A stretch of 64,000 nucleotides of DNA from JAWKIW01 sp046331175 (GCA_046331175.1 JAXLRI010000007.1:128305-192304); one strand, 5' to 3'. Shown: positions 53,008 through 62,456, counted from the stretch's first letter. Notes: generated from the letters alone by a model not told the origin. A program made the numbers and translations.

Positions 53008-54173
53008 TGCCGAGCGGCTCCCCGCTCACCGACGCCACCGCCATCGTCGGCGTCGGCCAGACCGCGTTCGCCAAGCACCTCGAGCCGTCCGAGCACGAGC
53101 TGGCGCTGCAGGCGATCCTCGCCGCCCTCGACGACGCCGGCATCCGCCCATGGGAGGTCGACGGCCTGGCCTCGTACACCCTCGAGGCCACCGAGGAGAT
53201 CGAGATCGCCCGCAACCTCGGCTGCCGGGCCGTCACGTGGTTCGCCCAGGTCGGCTACGGCGGTGGCGCGGGGTGCGGCGTGGTCGGCAACGCCGCCATG
53301 GCGGTCGCCAGCGGCCAGTGCGAGGTGGCGGTGGCCTGGCGGTCCCGGAAGCGGGGGGCTGCGTCGTCGCGCCCGTGGGCCGGGGTGAGCGACCGTGTCG
53401 GGGGCAACCAGCAGTGGAGCCGCCCGTTCGGCCTCCTGCGCCCGGTCGACGAGGTCGCCATGCTGACCCGGCGGTACATGCACACCTACGGCGCCACGCG
53501 CGAGCACCTGTGCAACGTGGCCACCGCGGTGCGGGCCCACGCCAACCGCAACCCGGCGGCGATGATGCACGCCAAGCCGATGACCCGCGACGACTACTTC
53601 ACCGCCCGCTGGGTCTCCGAGCCCCTGTGCCTGTTCGACAACTGCCTCGAGACCGACGGCGCCGGCGCGGTGGTGATCGTGCGGGCCGACCGGGCGGCCG
53701 ACACCCGGGGCACGCCGGTGCTGGTGCACGCCTTCGCCCAGTCGATCCCCGACCAGCACCAGACCATGACCAACTACTTCACCGAGGACCCGCTGCTCGG
53801 GCCGGCCCACGCCTGCGCCGACCGGCTGTGGCGCAACGCCGACTTCGGCCCCGCCGACCTCGACGTGGCCCAGCTGTACGACGCCTTCTCGCCGCTCGTG
53901 ATCCTCTCGCTGGAGGGCTACGGCATCTGCGGCCGGGGCGAGGGCGCCGCCTTCACCGACGACGGGGCCATCGGGCCGGGCGGGCGCCTGCCGGTCAACA
54001 CCTCGGGCGGCGGGATGTCCGAGGCCTACGTCCACGGCTTCAACCTGATCACCGAGGGTGTGCGCCAGCTGCGGGGCACGTCCACCTCGCAGGTGCCCGA
54101 CGCCGAGACCTGCCTCGTCACCAGCGGCGAGGGCGTGCCCACCAGCGCCCTGCTGCTGCGGAGGCCCCGATGA
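53007..54173 (+). CDS. Thiolase-superfamily lipid-transfer protein (Ltp2-like), second copy
   Basis: 388 residues; ATG 53007 overlaps the ligase stop by one base (TGATG). IVGVGQTAFAKHLEPSEHELALQAILAALDDAGI, WRSRKRGAASSRPW, AQLYDAFSPLVILSLEGYGICGRGEG and LPVNTSGGGMSEAYVHGFN parallel the protein at 3436-4650. The LYD Tyr and the ICGRGEG loop are kept, while the classical thiolase nucleophile motif is absent. Expected to form a retro-aldolase with the next gene product. Confidence 0.85.
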   Translation: MPSGSPLTDATAIVGVGQTAFAKHLEPSEHELALQAILAALDDAGIRPWEVDGLASYTLEATEEIEIARNLGCRAVTWFAQVGYGGGAGCGVVGNAAMAVASGQCEVAVAWRSRKRGAASSRPWAGVSDRVGGNQQWSRPFGLLRPVDEVAMLTRRYMHTYGATREHLCNVATAVRAHANRNPAAMMHAKPMTRDDYFTARWVSEPLCLFDNCLETDGAGAVVIVRADRAADTRGTPVLVHAFAQSIPDQHQTMTNYFTEDPLLGPAHACADRLWRNADFGPADLDVAQLYDAFSPLVILSLEGYGICGRGEGAAFTDDGAIGPGGRLPVNTSGGGMSEAYVHGFNLITEGVRQLRGTSTSQVPDAETCLVTSGEGVPTSALLLRRPR

Positions 54174-54637
54174 CGTGGCCACCCGTCGAGGGGATGCTGG
54201 CGCCGGGGCCCACCGACGAGCACGCGGCGACCTTCTGGCGCTGGTGCGCGGCAGGAGAGCTGCGGGTGCAGCGCTGCACCGGCTGCGGCCGGCGACGCTT
54301 CCCGCCCCGACCGCTGTGCCCGTCGTGCCACGCGTTCGACCACGAGTGGGAGCGCCTGTCGGGCCGGGGTCGCATCTGGTCCTTCGTGGTCAGCCACCCG
54401 CCGCTGCTCCCGGCCTACGGCGAGCAGGCGCCCTACGCGGTGGTCGTCGTCGAGCTCGACGCCGACGGGGCCGACGACCCACCGCTGCGCATGGTGGGCA
54501 ACCTGTGCCACGCGCCGGGTGACCGCCTCGACGTGGTCGACCCGGGCTCGCTGGTGATCGGCGAGGTCGTCGAGGTCGTCTTCGACCCGATCGACGACGA
54601 CGCCGCCCTCCCCCGCTGGCGCCGCGTCGACGGCTGA
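54170..54637 (+). CDS. DUF35/OB-fold zinc-ribbon partner protein, second copy
   Basis: 155 residues; ATG 54170 overlaps the preceding stop (ATGA). RCTGCGRRRFPPRPLCPSC is the zinc ribbon and WSFVVSHPPLLPAYGEQAPYAVVVVELDADGADDPPLRMVGNL the OB-fold. Gene order here is thiolase-like then DUF35; in the first copy it is DUF35 then thiolase-like. The pair is probably a functional complex for CoA-ester cleavage. Confidence 0.87.
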   Translation: MTWPPVEGMLAPGPTDEHAATFWRWCAAGELRVQRCTGCGRRRFPPRPLCPSCHAFDHEWERLSGRGRIWSFVVSHPPLLPAYGEQAPYAVVVVELDADGADDPPLRMVGNLCHAPGDRLDVVDPGSLVIGEVVEVVFDPIDDDAALPRWRRVDG

Positions 54638-54675
54638 GCCCGCGACGGGTCCGCCACGGCGCCGCGGCCTGGTCG

Positions 54676-54681
54676 TACCCT
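54676..54681 (+). promoter_or_regulatory. -10 box of the exported protein gene (leaderless)
   Basis: TACCCT, then 8 bp, then GTG 54690. No Shine-Dalgarno sequence intervenes. Confidence 0.4.
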
Positions 54682-54689
54682 CGGCTCCG

Positions 54690-55697
54690 GTGATCGACCA
54701 GCCCGCCGACGACGCCCCCGACGCACCCCCAGAGCCGGCCGCCGACCCGGCCGCCGACGCCCTGGCCGGCCCCACCCGACGGCGGCTGCTGCAGGCCGGC
54801 GCCGCCCTCGGCGCGGCGGCCTTCGCCCCGCTCGCCCTCGACGCCGCCGGGGCCCGGGCGGCGCTCGCCGCACCGCTCGCCGGCGGCGGGACCCAGGCGG
54901 TCGCCGCCGCCGCCGAGTCCATCACGCTCGGCTTCCCCGCGTTCTGGCCGATGCAGACGGGGGCCGGCGCCGGCATCGTCTACGGCGGAGCCGGCACCGC
55001 CTACGCCACCAACAACGGCTACGTCGCCGCCCCGATCGCGCTGCCCGCCGGCTCGCAGATCGTCCGGATCGACGTCAACGGCGACACCACCGGCGGCCTC
55101 GCGTCCCAGCCCTGGTACTTCCAGTCGATGACCGCCGGCGGGGCGGCCACCTTGCTGGCCACCATCACCGCCACGGGAGGCCCCGGCGCCACCGCCGGCG
55201 CCTACACGGGTGCGCCGGTGACCGTGGCCGACTCGACCCACTACTACCTCGAGCTGCAGAGCACGTCGTCCACCAACCGGGCCCGCAGCGCCGTCATCCG
55301 CTACCTGCCCCCCGCCGCCGGCATCCGCCTGCTCGCCACGCCCGTCCGCGTCTACGACTCCCGTCCGGGCAACGCCCCCGCGGTCAACCCCAAGACCCCG
55401 TTGGCCGGCGGCACCGCCCGCGCCGTCGACTGCACCTACGGCGGTGCCGTCCCCGCCGGGGCGCGCGCCGTGCTGGCCGGCATCACCCTGGTCACCCGCA
55501 GCGCCGGCGGCTTCGTCGCCCTCTACCGCAACGGGATCAGCTGGCCCGGCACGTCGTCGGTGAACTGGTCGGTGGCCGGCGACGTCATCGGCGGCACCCA
55601 GATCATCGCCCTCGACGGCGGGGGCGCCTTCGCCGCCTACTGCGCCCCCGGCGCGTCGACCGACCTGCTCGTCGACGTCCAGGGCTACCTGCTGTAG
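54690..55697 (+). CDS. Exported surface protein with Tat-like signal
   Basis: 335 residues from GTG 54690. After a disordered Pro/Ala/Asp start, TRRRLLQAGAALGAAAFAPLALDAAGARA resembles a Tat signal. The first half is beta-rich (SITLGFPAFWPMQTGAGAGIVYGG, RIDVNGDTTGG). The C-terminal ~130 residues (IRLLATPVRVYDSRPGNAPAV to TDLLVDVQGYLL) match a module seen at the ends of many exported proteins of high-GC Gram-positives. Function unknown. Confidence 0.75.
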   Translation: MIDQPADDAPDAPPEPAADPAADALAGPTRRRLLQAGAALGAAAFAPLALDAAGARAALAAPLAGGGTQAVAAAAESITLGFPAFWPMQTGAGAGIVYGGAGTAYATNNGYVAAPIALPAGSQIVRIDVNGDTTGGLASQPWYFQSMTAGGAATLLATITATGGPGATAGAYTGAPVTVADSTHYYLELQSTSSTNRARSAVIRYLPPAAGIRLLATPVRVYDSRPGNAPAVNPKTPLAGGTARAVDCTYGGAVPAGARAVLAGITLVTRSAGGFVALYRNGISWPGTSSVNWSVAGDVIGGTQIIALDGGGAFAAYCAPGASTDLLVDVQGYLL

Positions 55698-55701
55698 CCA
55701 C

Positions 55702-55722
55702 CGATCGGCGCCGGGCCGATCG
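55702..55722. terminator. Hairpin between convergent genes
   Basis: CGATCGGC (55702-55709) pairs perfectly with GCCGATCG (55715-55722) across a 5-nt loop, 4 bp after the stop of the exported protein gene and 20 bp before the stop of the convergent GNAT-ligase gene. No U-tract, so it is a candidate bidirectional terminator only. Confidence 0.45.
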
Positions 55723-55742
55723 CTCGGGCCGCGTCGGCGGCT

Positions 55743-58463
55743 TCAGCCCTCGCGCAAGGCCCGCACCGACGGGCGGATCGGCGGCACCGGGGCCACCCGC
55801 ACCTTCACGTCGACGGCCACGGCCCCGCGCTCGCTGACCACCACCGGGTTCAGGTCGAGCTCGGCCAGCTCGGGGATGTCGTCGGCGAGCTGGCCGACCC
55901 GGCCGAGCATGGCCTCGAGGGCGGCGGTGTCGGCCGGCGGCGACCCCCGGTAGCCGAACAGCAGCGGGCTGCCCCGCAGCGATCGGACGACCTCGGCGGC
56001 GTCGACGTCGGTGAGCGGGAGCACCCGGAAGGTGCGATCGGCCAGGAGCTCGGTGGCCACGCCCCCCATGCCGAACATGACGAGTGGGCCGAAGGCCAGG
56101 TCCTGCACGACGCCGATGATGGTCTCGACCCCCGACCGGGCCATCGGCTGCACGACGATGCCTCCCAGCTGCTCGTCCCCGACCACCGCCTCCATGGCGA
56201 TGAACGCGTCCCGCACCGACTGGGCGTCGCGCAGGCCGAGGCGCAGGCCACCCACGTCGCTCTTGTGCACCAGCCCGCCGGCGGCCGCCTTGAGCGCCAC
56301 GGGGTAGCCGAACGCCTCGGCGTGGGCCACCGCCTCGTCGGCGTCGGCGGCCCGGCGCACGGGGGCCACGGCCACGCCGTAGGCCGCCAGCAGGCCCACG
56401 GCCACGTCGGCGTCGAGCCAGCACCCGTCGGGGTGGCGGACCAGCGCGGCGTCGACGATGGCGCGGGCGGTGGCCATCTCGATGTCGTCGAACACGGGGA
56501 CGGTGCCCGGGTCGCGCCGGCGCCACTCGGCGTAGCGGACGACGCGGCCGAGGGCGATGGCGGCCGGCTCGGGTGAGGGGAACGACGGCACGCGGCGGCG
56601 GCCGTCGCCCCCGGCGAGGGGCAGCGGCACCTCCCGCGACGCGAGGAAGTTGGCGATGATCGGCTTGGTGGCGCCCTCGACGGCGCGGGCGATGGCGACG
56701 GCCACGTCGTCGGCCTGGGTGACCAGTGGCGGGGTGAAGATCACGATGACGTTGTCGACGTCGTCGTCGTCGAGCACCAGCCGCAGCACCTCCTCGTACT
56801 GCTCGGGGCTGGCCGACGCGACCATGTCGATCGGGTTGCCGACGGCGGCGTTGGGGCCGAGCCGGGCCCGCACCGCCGCCCGGGTGCGCTCGCCGAGCCG
56901 CACCACCTCGAGCCCCGCGCTCTCACAGGCGTCGGCGGCGAGGATGCCGGGGCCGCCCGAGTTGGACACGATGGCCACCCGCTTGCCCGCGGGCAGCGGC
57001 TGGGTGGCCAGCACCTGGGCCAGGTCGAACAGCTCGTCGAGCGTGTCGACCCGGATCACCCCGGTCTGGCGGAACAGCGCCGACACCGCGACGTCGGCGC
57101 TGGCGGCGGCGGCGGTGTGGGAGGAGGCGGCTCGGGAGCCGGCGACCGTGCGACCCGACTTCACCGCCACGATCGGCTTGCGCTGCGAGATGCGGCGGGC
57201 CACCCGCGAGAACTTGCGGGGGTTGCCGAACGACTCGAGGTACATGAGGACGAGGTCGGTCCCCTCGTCGTCCTCCCAGTACTGGAGGAGGTCGTTGCCG
57301 CTGACGTCGGCCTTGTTGCCGATCGAGACGAACGACGAGATGCCCAGGCCGAGCCGGGCGGTCCACTCGAGCAGGGCGATGCCGAGCGCCCCCGACTGCG
57401 AGAGGAAGGCGACCCGACCGGGCAGCGGTGGCTGCGGTGCGAAGGTGGCATCGAGACCCACCGCGGTGTTGACGACGCCCAGGCAGTTCGGCCCGACCAT
57501 GCGCATGCCGCCCCGCCGGGCGGCCACGAGCAGCTGGTGCTCGAGCTCGGCGCCCTCGTCGCCCACCTCGCTGAAGCCGGCGCTGATCACCACCAGCCCC
57601 TTCACCTGCTTGGCGGCGCACTCGTCGACCACCTCGACGCAGTGCTCCCGTGGCACGGCGACCACCGCCAGGTCGACCTCGTCGGGGATGGCACCCACGC
57701 TCGGGTAGCAGGGCACGCTGGCGACGTGCGAGCGGGCGGGGTTCACGGGGTAGACCGACCCGTCGAAGCCGCCCCGGAGCAGGTTGGTCAGCAGGTGGTG
57801 GCCGATGGTGCCGGGCCGGTCGCTGGCGCCGACGACCGCCACCGATCGGGGCGCCAGGATCCGCTCGATGGAGTGGCGCTCGGCATCGTGCTCGCGGCGC
57901 TCGATGCGCGCCCGGGCCTCGTCGGTGGCCTCGATGTCGAAGGCCACCTCGATCACGCCGCTGTCGAAGCCCTCGACCACGCGGTAGCCGGCATCGTGGA
58001 AGACCCGCAGCATCCGACGGTTGTCGGGCAGGGTCTGAGCGGTGAACCGGCGGAACCCGTGCTCGCGCGCCGCCTCGGCGAGGAACTCGAGCAGGATCGT
58101 GCCGAGCCCGCGGCCCTGGTGCTCGTCGGCGATGACGAAGGCGACCTCGGCTTCGCGCCGCTCGTCGTCGTGGACCCCGTCGTAGCGGGCGATGGCGATG
58201 ATGTCGCCGTCGAGGAGGGCGACGAACGCCATGCGGTCGACGTAGTCGACCGTGCAGAAGTGGCGCACCTCCTTGTCGGTGAGCGTGTCGCGCGGGCTGA
58301 AGAACCGGTAGTACTTCGCCTCCGGCGACAGCCGGGCGACGAAGGCGCGGTGGCGGTCCTGGTCGTCGGGCCGGATGGGCCGGAGGCGGACGGTGCCCCC
58401 GTCGGCCGCCACCACGTCGGCCTCCCAGCGCGTCGGGTAGCCGGGCGGCAGCTCGTCGGTCAC
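55743..58463 (-). CDS. GNAT acetyltransferase fused to NDP-forming acyl-CoA synthetase (Pat-like)
   Basis: 906 residues from GTG 58463. Residues 1-190 are a GNAT domain with the acetyl-CoA loop VIADEHQGRGLGTILLEFL. The CoA-binding domain begins at IERILAPRSVAVVGASDRPGTIG, the ligase domains include FLSQSGALGIALLEW and SSHTAAAASADVAVSALFRQ, and the ATP-grasp region has YPVALKAAAGGLVHKSDVGGLRL. The ligase His position reads SHTAAAA. Proteins with this N-terminal GNAT order are known lysine acetyltransferases of actinobacteria (SlPatA type) that shut off acyl-CoA synthetases. Control of the ligases in this window is a fair inference. Confidence 0.87.
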   Translation of the reverse strand: MTDELPPGYPTRWEADVVAADGGTVRLRPIRPDDQDRHRAFVARLSPEAKYYRFFSPRDTLTDKEVRHFCTVDYVDRMAFVALLDGDIIAIARYDGVHDDERREAEVAFVIADEHQGRGLGTILLEFLAEAAREHGFRRFTAQTLPDNRRMLRVFHDAGYRVVEGFDSGVIEVAFDIEATDEARARIERREHDAERHSIERILAPRSVAVVGASDRPGTIGHHLLTNLLRGGFDGSVYPVNPARSHVASVPCYPSVGAIPDEVDLAVVAVPREHCVEVVDECAAKQVKGLVVISAGFSEVGDEGAELEHQLLVAARRGGMRMVGPNCLGVVNTAVGLDATFAPQPPLPGRVAFLSQSGALGIALLEWTARLGLGISSFVSIGNKADVSGNDLLQYWEDDEGTDLVLMYLESFGNPRKFSRVARRISQRKPIVAVKSGRTVAGSRAASSHTAAAASADVAVSALFRQTGVIRVDTLDELFDLAQVLATQPLPAGKRVAIVSNSGGPGILAADACESAGLEVVRLGERTRAAVRARLGPNAAVGNPIDMVASASPEQYEEVLRLVLDDDDVDNVIVIFTPPLVTQADDVAVAIARAVEGATKPIIANFLASREVPLPLAGGDGRRRVPSFPSPEPAAIALGRVVRYAEWRRRDPGTVPVFDDIEMATARAIVDAALVRHPDGCWLDADVAVGLLAAYGVAVAPVRRAADADEAVAHAEAFGYPVALKAAAGGLVHKSDVGGLRLGLRDAQSVRDAFIAMEAVVGDEQLGGIVVQPMARSGVETIIGVVQDLAFGPLVMFGMGGVATELLADRTFRVLPLTDVDAAEVVRSLRGSPLLFGYRGSPPADTAALEAMLGRVGQLADDIPELAELDLNPVVVSERGAVAVDVKVRVAPVPPIRPSVRALREG

Positions 58464-58490
58464 GACCCATCACTAGCACCCCGCCGCTCC

Positions 58491-58590
58491 GTCCGGTCCC
58501 GTCCGGTCCCGTCCGGTCCCGTCCGGTCCCCGGCCGTCCGGTCTCGTCTGGTCCCCGGCCGTCAGGTCCCGTCCGGTCCCCGGTCGGCAG
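58491..58590. repeat. 10-bp tandem repeat (GTCCGGTCCC)n and degenerate continuation
   Basis: Four perfect copies of GTCCGGTCCC occupy 58491-58530, followed by degraded copies (CCGTCCGGTC, CCGTCAGGTCCC) up to about 58590. The tract lies between the two minus-strand genes and runs into the 3' end of the EAL-GAF gene, whose last residues ADPADPADRGPDGT are encoded by it. Change in copy number would alter the C-terminus or the spacer. Confidence 0.7.
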
Positions 58591-60352
58591 GGTCGGCCGG
58601 ATCGGCTGCGGCCGGCAGGCCGTCGAGGTGGCGGGCGGCCACGGCGGCGAGCAGCTCGATGGGCACGATCTCCTCGGCGGTCAGCGCGCACGGCGCCGAG
58701 TTGGCCAGGACGAGCAGCCCGTGCCGGCGCTCGCCCCGCCGCAGCGGCACCACCGCCAGCGACCGCACGCCGGTGCGCCGCAGGTCGTCCATCCCGATGA
58801 ACGACCGGCCGAGCGTGCTGCCCGCCGCGTAGCACGACGTCATGTCGCCGACGAGCTCGACGAAGCCGTGGAGCTCGGCCGCGTCGAGGGCGGTCAGCCG
58901 GCGCCGCAGCGGGCCGCGGGCCGAGACCACGCGATCGGCCCCCGATCCGTCGACGAGGGTGAGCACGCCCGTGTCGAGCCGGCCGAGCCGCAGCGCGCCA
59001 CCCAGCAGGGCCGTGACCAGGTCGGACCGGTCGCGGGTGGCGAGCAGGCGTCGGAGGTGGCGGTCGAGGCGGTCCTGCTCGGTCTCGGTGGGCACCCGAC
59101 CGACGTCCTGCAGGCGCAGGCCCAGCAGGGCGGCGGCGTGGCGCATGTCGGCGAGGTCCTCGGGGGTCAGGCGGCGGCGGGCGTCGACGTTGAGGGCGCC
59201 GACCACCACCCCCTCGACCCGGATCGGCAGGCAGGCCTCGGCCACCGTGCCCGGGATGGCCTCGAGGTAGCCGGGGGCGGAGGCCACATCGTCGACCACC
59301 AGCTCGCGTCCCTCGAGGTAGCTGCGGCCGGTGATGCCGATGCCCGGGGGCAGGCCGTCGAGCACCTGCCACAGCCCCCGCTGGGCCTGGCAGCGCAGCC
59401 GGTCGCCGTGCAGCAGGTACGCGCTCGGCATCAGGCCCTCGCGGTGGGCGAGGTGGTCGACGACCGCCTCGCACGCGCCGCGTGGGTCGGGGGCCGATGC
59501 CAGCCGGCGGGCCAGCGAGCCGATGCCGACGGGACGGGTGGCGGCGTCGATGGGGGCGACGTCGGCGGCGGCCGGCCAGGGCGGACCCGGTCGGCCGACC
59601 AGGTAGCCCTGCACCAGGCCGATGCCGACGCCCCGGAGGAACTCGAGCTCTCCGGCCCGCTCCACGCCCTCGGCGACGACGGCCGCCCCCAGCTCGCCGG
59701 CGAAGGCCACCAGCGCCCGGGCGAGCGCCCGGCGGTTGCGGTCGTGCTCGAGGCCGTCGACCAGGCTGCGGTCGAGCTTGATGAAGTCGGGTGACAGCTG
59801 CACCACGTGGCGCAGGCTGGCGTACCCCGAGCCGGTGTCGTCGATGGCGACCCGGGTGCCGAGCGCCGTCCACGCCAGGAGGTGGTCGCGGGTCGCCTCG
59901 TAGTCGGAGATGATCTCGGACTCGCTCAGCTCGAGGACGAGCCGGTGGTGCAGCCCGTCGCCGACCTGCAGGGCCGCCGGCTCGGCGAGCGTCGACGGGC
60001 TGAGGTTGACGAAGAGCAGCGCCCCGCCCGGCGGCAGGCCGTGGTCGAGGGCGGCACGGAGGCACAGGACCTCCAGCTCGGGCCGCAGGCCGGCGAGGTC
60101 GGCGGCCGCCAGCCAGACGTCGGGTGGGGCGTCGGGGCCGTCCGGACCGCCGTCCATGCGGGCGAGGGCCTCGTAGCCGACGATGGCGCCGTCCATGGCC
60201 ACGACCGGCTGGAAGGCGGCGTGGACCGCCCGCCGGCCGAGCAGGTCGACGACGTCACCGGGACCGGGGCCGGCCCGGCGCGCGTCCTCGGGGAGCGCGC
60301 TGCGCCGGTCCGTCTCGCCCACGCCGTCGGGCGGGGCCGCCGCTCCATCCAC
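58562..60352 (-). CDS. EAL-domain phosphodiesterase with C-terminal GAF domains
   Basis: 596 residues from GTG 60352; the start is uncertain as no ribosome site is clear. Residues about 35-270 are an EAL domain: FQPVVAMDGAIVGYEALARM, LFVNLSP, LELSESEII, AIDDTGSGYASL, FIKLDRSLVD and VAEGVE are all present, so c-di-GMP hydrolysis is expected, although DDTG replaces DDFG. Two GAF-like units follow at about 285-425 and 435-580. GAF after EAL is the reverse of common sensor order. The tail is encoded by the 10-bp repeat. Confidence 0.85.
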   Translation of the reverse strand: MDGAAAPPDGVGETDRRSALPEDARRAGPGPGDVVDLLGRRAVHAAFQPVVAMDGAIVGYEALARMDGGPDGPDAPPDVWLAAADLAGLRPELEVLCLRAALDHGLPPGGALLFVNLSPSTLAEPAALQVGDGLHHRLVLELSESEIISDYEATRDHLLAWTALGTRVAIDDTGSGYASLRHVVQLSPDFIKLDRSLVDGLEHDRNRRALARALVAFAGELGAAVVAEGVERAGELEFLRGVGIGLVQGYLVGRPGPPWPAAADVAPIDAATRPVGIGSLARRLASAPDPRGACEAVVDHLAHREGLMPSAYLLHGDRLRCQAQRGLWQVLDGLPPGIGITGRSYLEGRELVVDDVASAPGYLEAIPGTVAEACLPIRVEGVVVGALNVDARRRLTPEDLADMRHAAALLGLRLQDVGRVPTETEQDRLDRHLRRLLATRDRSDLVTALLGGALRLGRLDTGVLTLVDGSGADRVVSARGPLRRRLTALDAAELHGFVELVGDMTSCYAAGSTLGRSFIGMDDLRRTGVRSLAVVPLRRGERRHGLLVLANSAPCALTAEEIVPIELLAAVAARHLDGLPAAADPADPADRGPDGT

Positions 60353-60454
60353 CCTGGTGGTATCGGCCGCCGGCGACCCGCACCCGAGGCCGGGGCCGGG
60401 ACCAGCGCGTGAACGGTGGCTGACGCCGGCCTGAACCGGGGCCGGGCCGCCGGG

Positions 60455-61330
60455 TCACCCCAGGGCGTCGAGGGTGCGGTCGAGCTCGTCGGGGTCCGTG
60501 GTGGTGGGCACCAGGAGCAGCTCGTCGCAGCCGGCGTCCTCCAGCCGGGCCACGGCGTCGCGGAGCGCCCCCGGCGAGTGGGCCGAGCACGACCGGGCCA
60601 TGGCATCGGCGATCTCGGTGCCGAAGATGCCCAGGTAGCGGCGGGCATAGGCGTGCAACCGGTCGGTGGCCCCGTCACCGAGCGCGTACCAGAAGCTGGT
60701 GACGTGGCGTGGTGGCTCGGTGCGGCCGGCGTCGGCCCACGCCTGCTCGATCTGGCGGAAGGTGCCCGGGGCGTCCTCGCCGAGCGGGTCGAGCAGGAAG
60801 CCGCTGATGCCCGTGGCCCACGCCGCGCTGCGGGCGATCGACTTGGGACCGAGGGCGCCGCTGTAGAGGGGCGGGCCGCCGGGCTGGACGGGTGGTGGAC
60901 CGACCGGGTGCACGTCGTCGAAGGGGGCCTCGCCGGCCCAGACCCGCTGCATGACCGCGACCTGGTCGTCCATGCGCTGGTGGCGGCGCCCGAAGGGCCG
61001 CTCGAGGGAGCGGTAGTCCTCGTCGCGCCCGCCGACGCCCACGCCCAGCACGAAGCGGCCCTCCGACAGCACGTCGAGGGTGGCCGCCTTCTTGGCCACG
61101 TCGACCGCCGAGTGCATGGGCAGGACCACGACCGTCGCCATGATCCGGGGCCGCTCGGTCAGCGCGGCCGCCGCCGAGAGCGTCACCCACAGCTCCTGGT
61201 TGGGGTAGGCGATGCGCTCGCCGATGGCGAGCGTCGACCACGGTCCGTCGTCGACGCGCCGGCACCACGCCAGGGTCGACGCTCGGTCGACGCCGGCGAT
61301 CATCGTCGGCAGGGTCATCCCGATCTCCAT
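60455..61330 (-). CDS. LLM-class (F420-dependent) oxidoreductase
   Basis: 291 residues from ATG 61330; TAGGGT (61339-61344, minus strand) lies 8 bp upstream, so a leaderless message is likely. MEIGMTLPTMIAG, STLAIGERIAYPNQELWVTLSAAAALTERPRIMATVVVLPMHSAVDVAKKAATLDVLSEGRFVLGVGVGGRDEDYRSLERPF is typical of the luciferase-like fold that binds F420 or FMN. It would reduce or oxidise a small organic substrate. Neighbours give no clue to which. Confidence 0.88.
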   Translation of the reverse strand: MEIGMTLPTMIAGVDRASTLAWCRRVDDGPWSTLAIGERIAYPNQELWVTLSAAAALTERPRIMATVVVLPMHSAVDVAKKAATLDVLSEGRFVLGVGVGGRDEDYRSLERPFGRRHQRMDDQVAVMQRVWAGEAPFDDVHPVGPPPVQPGGPPLYSGALGPKSIARSAAWATGISGFLLDPLGEDAPGTFRQIEQAWADAGRTEPPRHVTSFWYALGDGATDRLHAYARRYLGIFGTEIADAMARSCSAHSPGALRDAVARLEDAGCDELLLVPTTTDPDELDRTLDALG

Positions 61331-61385
61331 GGCGCCGGACCCTATCTGCCGAGCGCGGGTCGGCCGCCCGCCTGACCGCCCGAGG

Positions 61386-62456
61386 TCAGCCCTGGCCGAT
61401 GGTGATGGTGCGCACCGCGCCGCCCGCCGGCGGGATGACCGACAGCTGGGGGCCGGTGAACGAGCTCACGACGAACGAGCCGTCGCCATCGGAGGCGATG
61501 TTGTCGACCGCCGGGGTGGCCGGGGTGGCGTAGGGCGTGACCTGCCGGGTGGCGAGGTCGACGGCCACGACGCCGACCGGTGCCGAGCTCAGCACGTACG
61601 CCCGGCCGTCGACGCCGAACTTCACCGCGCTCGGGAACCCGGGGACCTCGACGATCCTGGTGACCTGGCCCGTCTGCGGGTCGATGCGCACCAGCGAGCC
61701 CTTCTGGTCCTGGAACGACGGGCCGTAGATGGCGCCGTCGGGGCCGAAGGCGAAGGCGTTCACGTTGCCGACCGACTCCGCCACCGTGACCGGCGTGGCC
61801 CCGCCCCGCGGGTCGATCCGGTAGAGGCCGTCGGCGGTCACGGCCCGGCCCACGTAGAGCGAGTCGTCCGGACCGAAGGCGATCGGGTTGGCTCCGGCGC
61901 CGACCTGGCTGAGCGTCGTGCTGGTGCCGTCGGGGCCGAGGCGACCGACGACACCGTCCTCGAAGCCGGTCCAGTAGACGGCACCGTCGGGGCCCACGGC
62001 GAGGTCGTCGGGCTTGGTCACGCCCTGAGCGGCACCGAAGCGGCCGAGGATGCGCCCGTCGCGGGGGTCGACGGCGAGGATCTCACCGCCGGCCAGGTCG
62101 GCGACCCACAGCCGCTGGCCGTCCCAGGCCACGCCGTTGGTGCCCTTCGGCGATGCCTGGTCGACCGGGGCGGTGGGCAGCGCCACGGTGGCCGGCCCGT
62201 GCACGGTCGGCGTCCACGCCGCGCCCGTGGCCGTGGTGGCGCCCGTCCGCCCCGCCGCCGTGGTGGTGCCCGAGGTGCCGGAGGTGCCGGACGGTCGAAC
62301 CGTGCTGCCCGGGGCGATCGACCCGCTGGTGCCGGGACCGGCGGGCGACGAGCTCGACCCGCACGCCACGAGCGCGAGCAGCCCACCGCCGAGCACGAGG
62401 GCCCCGGCCCACCGCCGCGCGCCCGTTGCCCGATCGTGCGAGGAGGTCGCCGTCAT
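61386..62456 (-). CDS. Lipoprotein with SMP-30/Vgb-like beta-propeller
   Basis: 356 residues from ATG 62456. TAGCGT (62465-62470, minus strand) is 8 bp upstream, so the message is probably leaderless. Signal ALVLGGGLLALVAC is a lipobox, then a Ser/Gly/Thr linker. Repeated blades of the form LWVADLAGGEILAVDPRDGRILGRFG, PDDLAVGPDGAVYWTGFEDGVVGRL, PIAFGPDDSLYVGRAV, AFAFGPDGAIYGPSF and FGVDGRAYVLSSAPVGVVAVDL form a propeller as in gluconolactonases and virginiamycin B lyases. Catalysis is not assured. The hairpin repeat array begins some 20-45 bp upstream of its start codon. Confidence 0.82.
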   Translation of the reverse strand: MTATSSHDRATGARRWAGALVLGGGLLALVACGSSSSPAGPGTSGSIAPGSTVRPSGTSGTSGTTTAAGRTGATTATGAAWTPTVHGPATVALPTAPVDQASPKGTNGVAWDGQRLWVADLAGGEILAVDPRDGRILGRFGAAQGVTKPDDLAVGPDGAVYWTGFEDGVVGRLGPDGTSTTLSQVGAGANPIAFGPDDSLYVGRAVTADGLYRIDPRGGATPVTVAESVGNVNAFAFGPDGAIYGPSFQDQKGSLVRIDPQTGQVTRIVEVPGFPSAVKFGVDGRAYVLSSAPVGVVAVDLATRQVTPYATPATPAVDNIASDGDGSFVVSSFTGPQLSVIPPAGGAVRTITIGQG

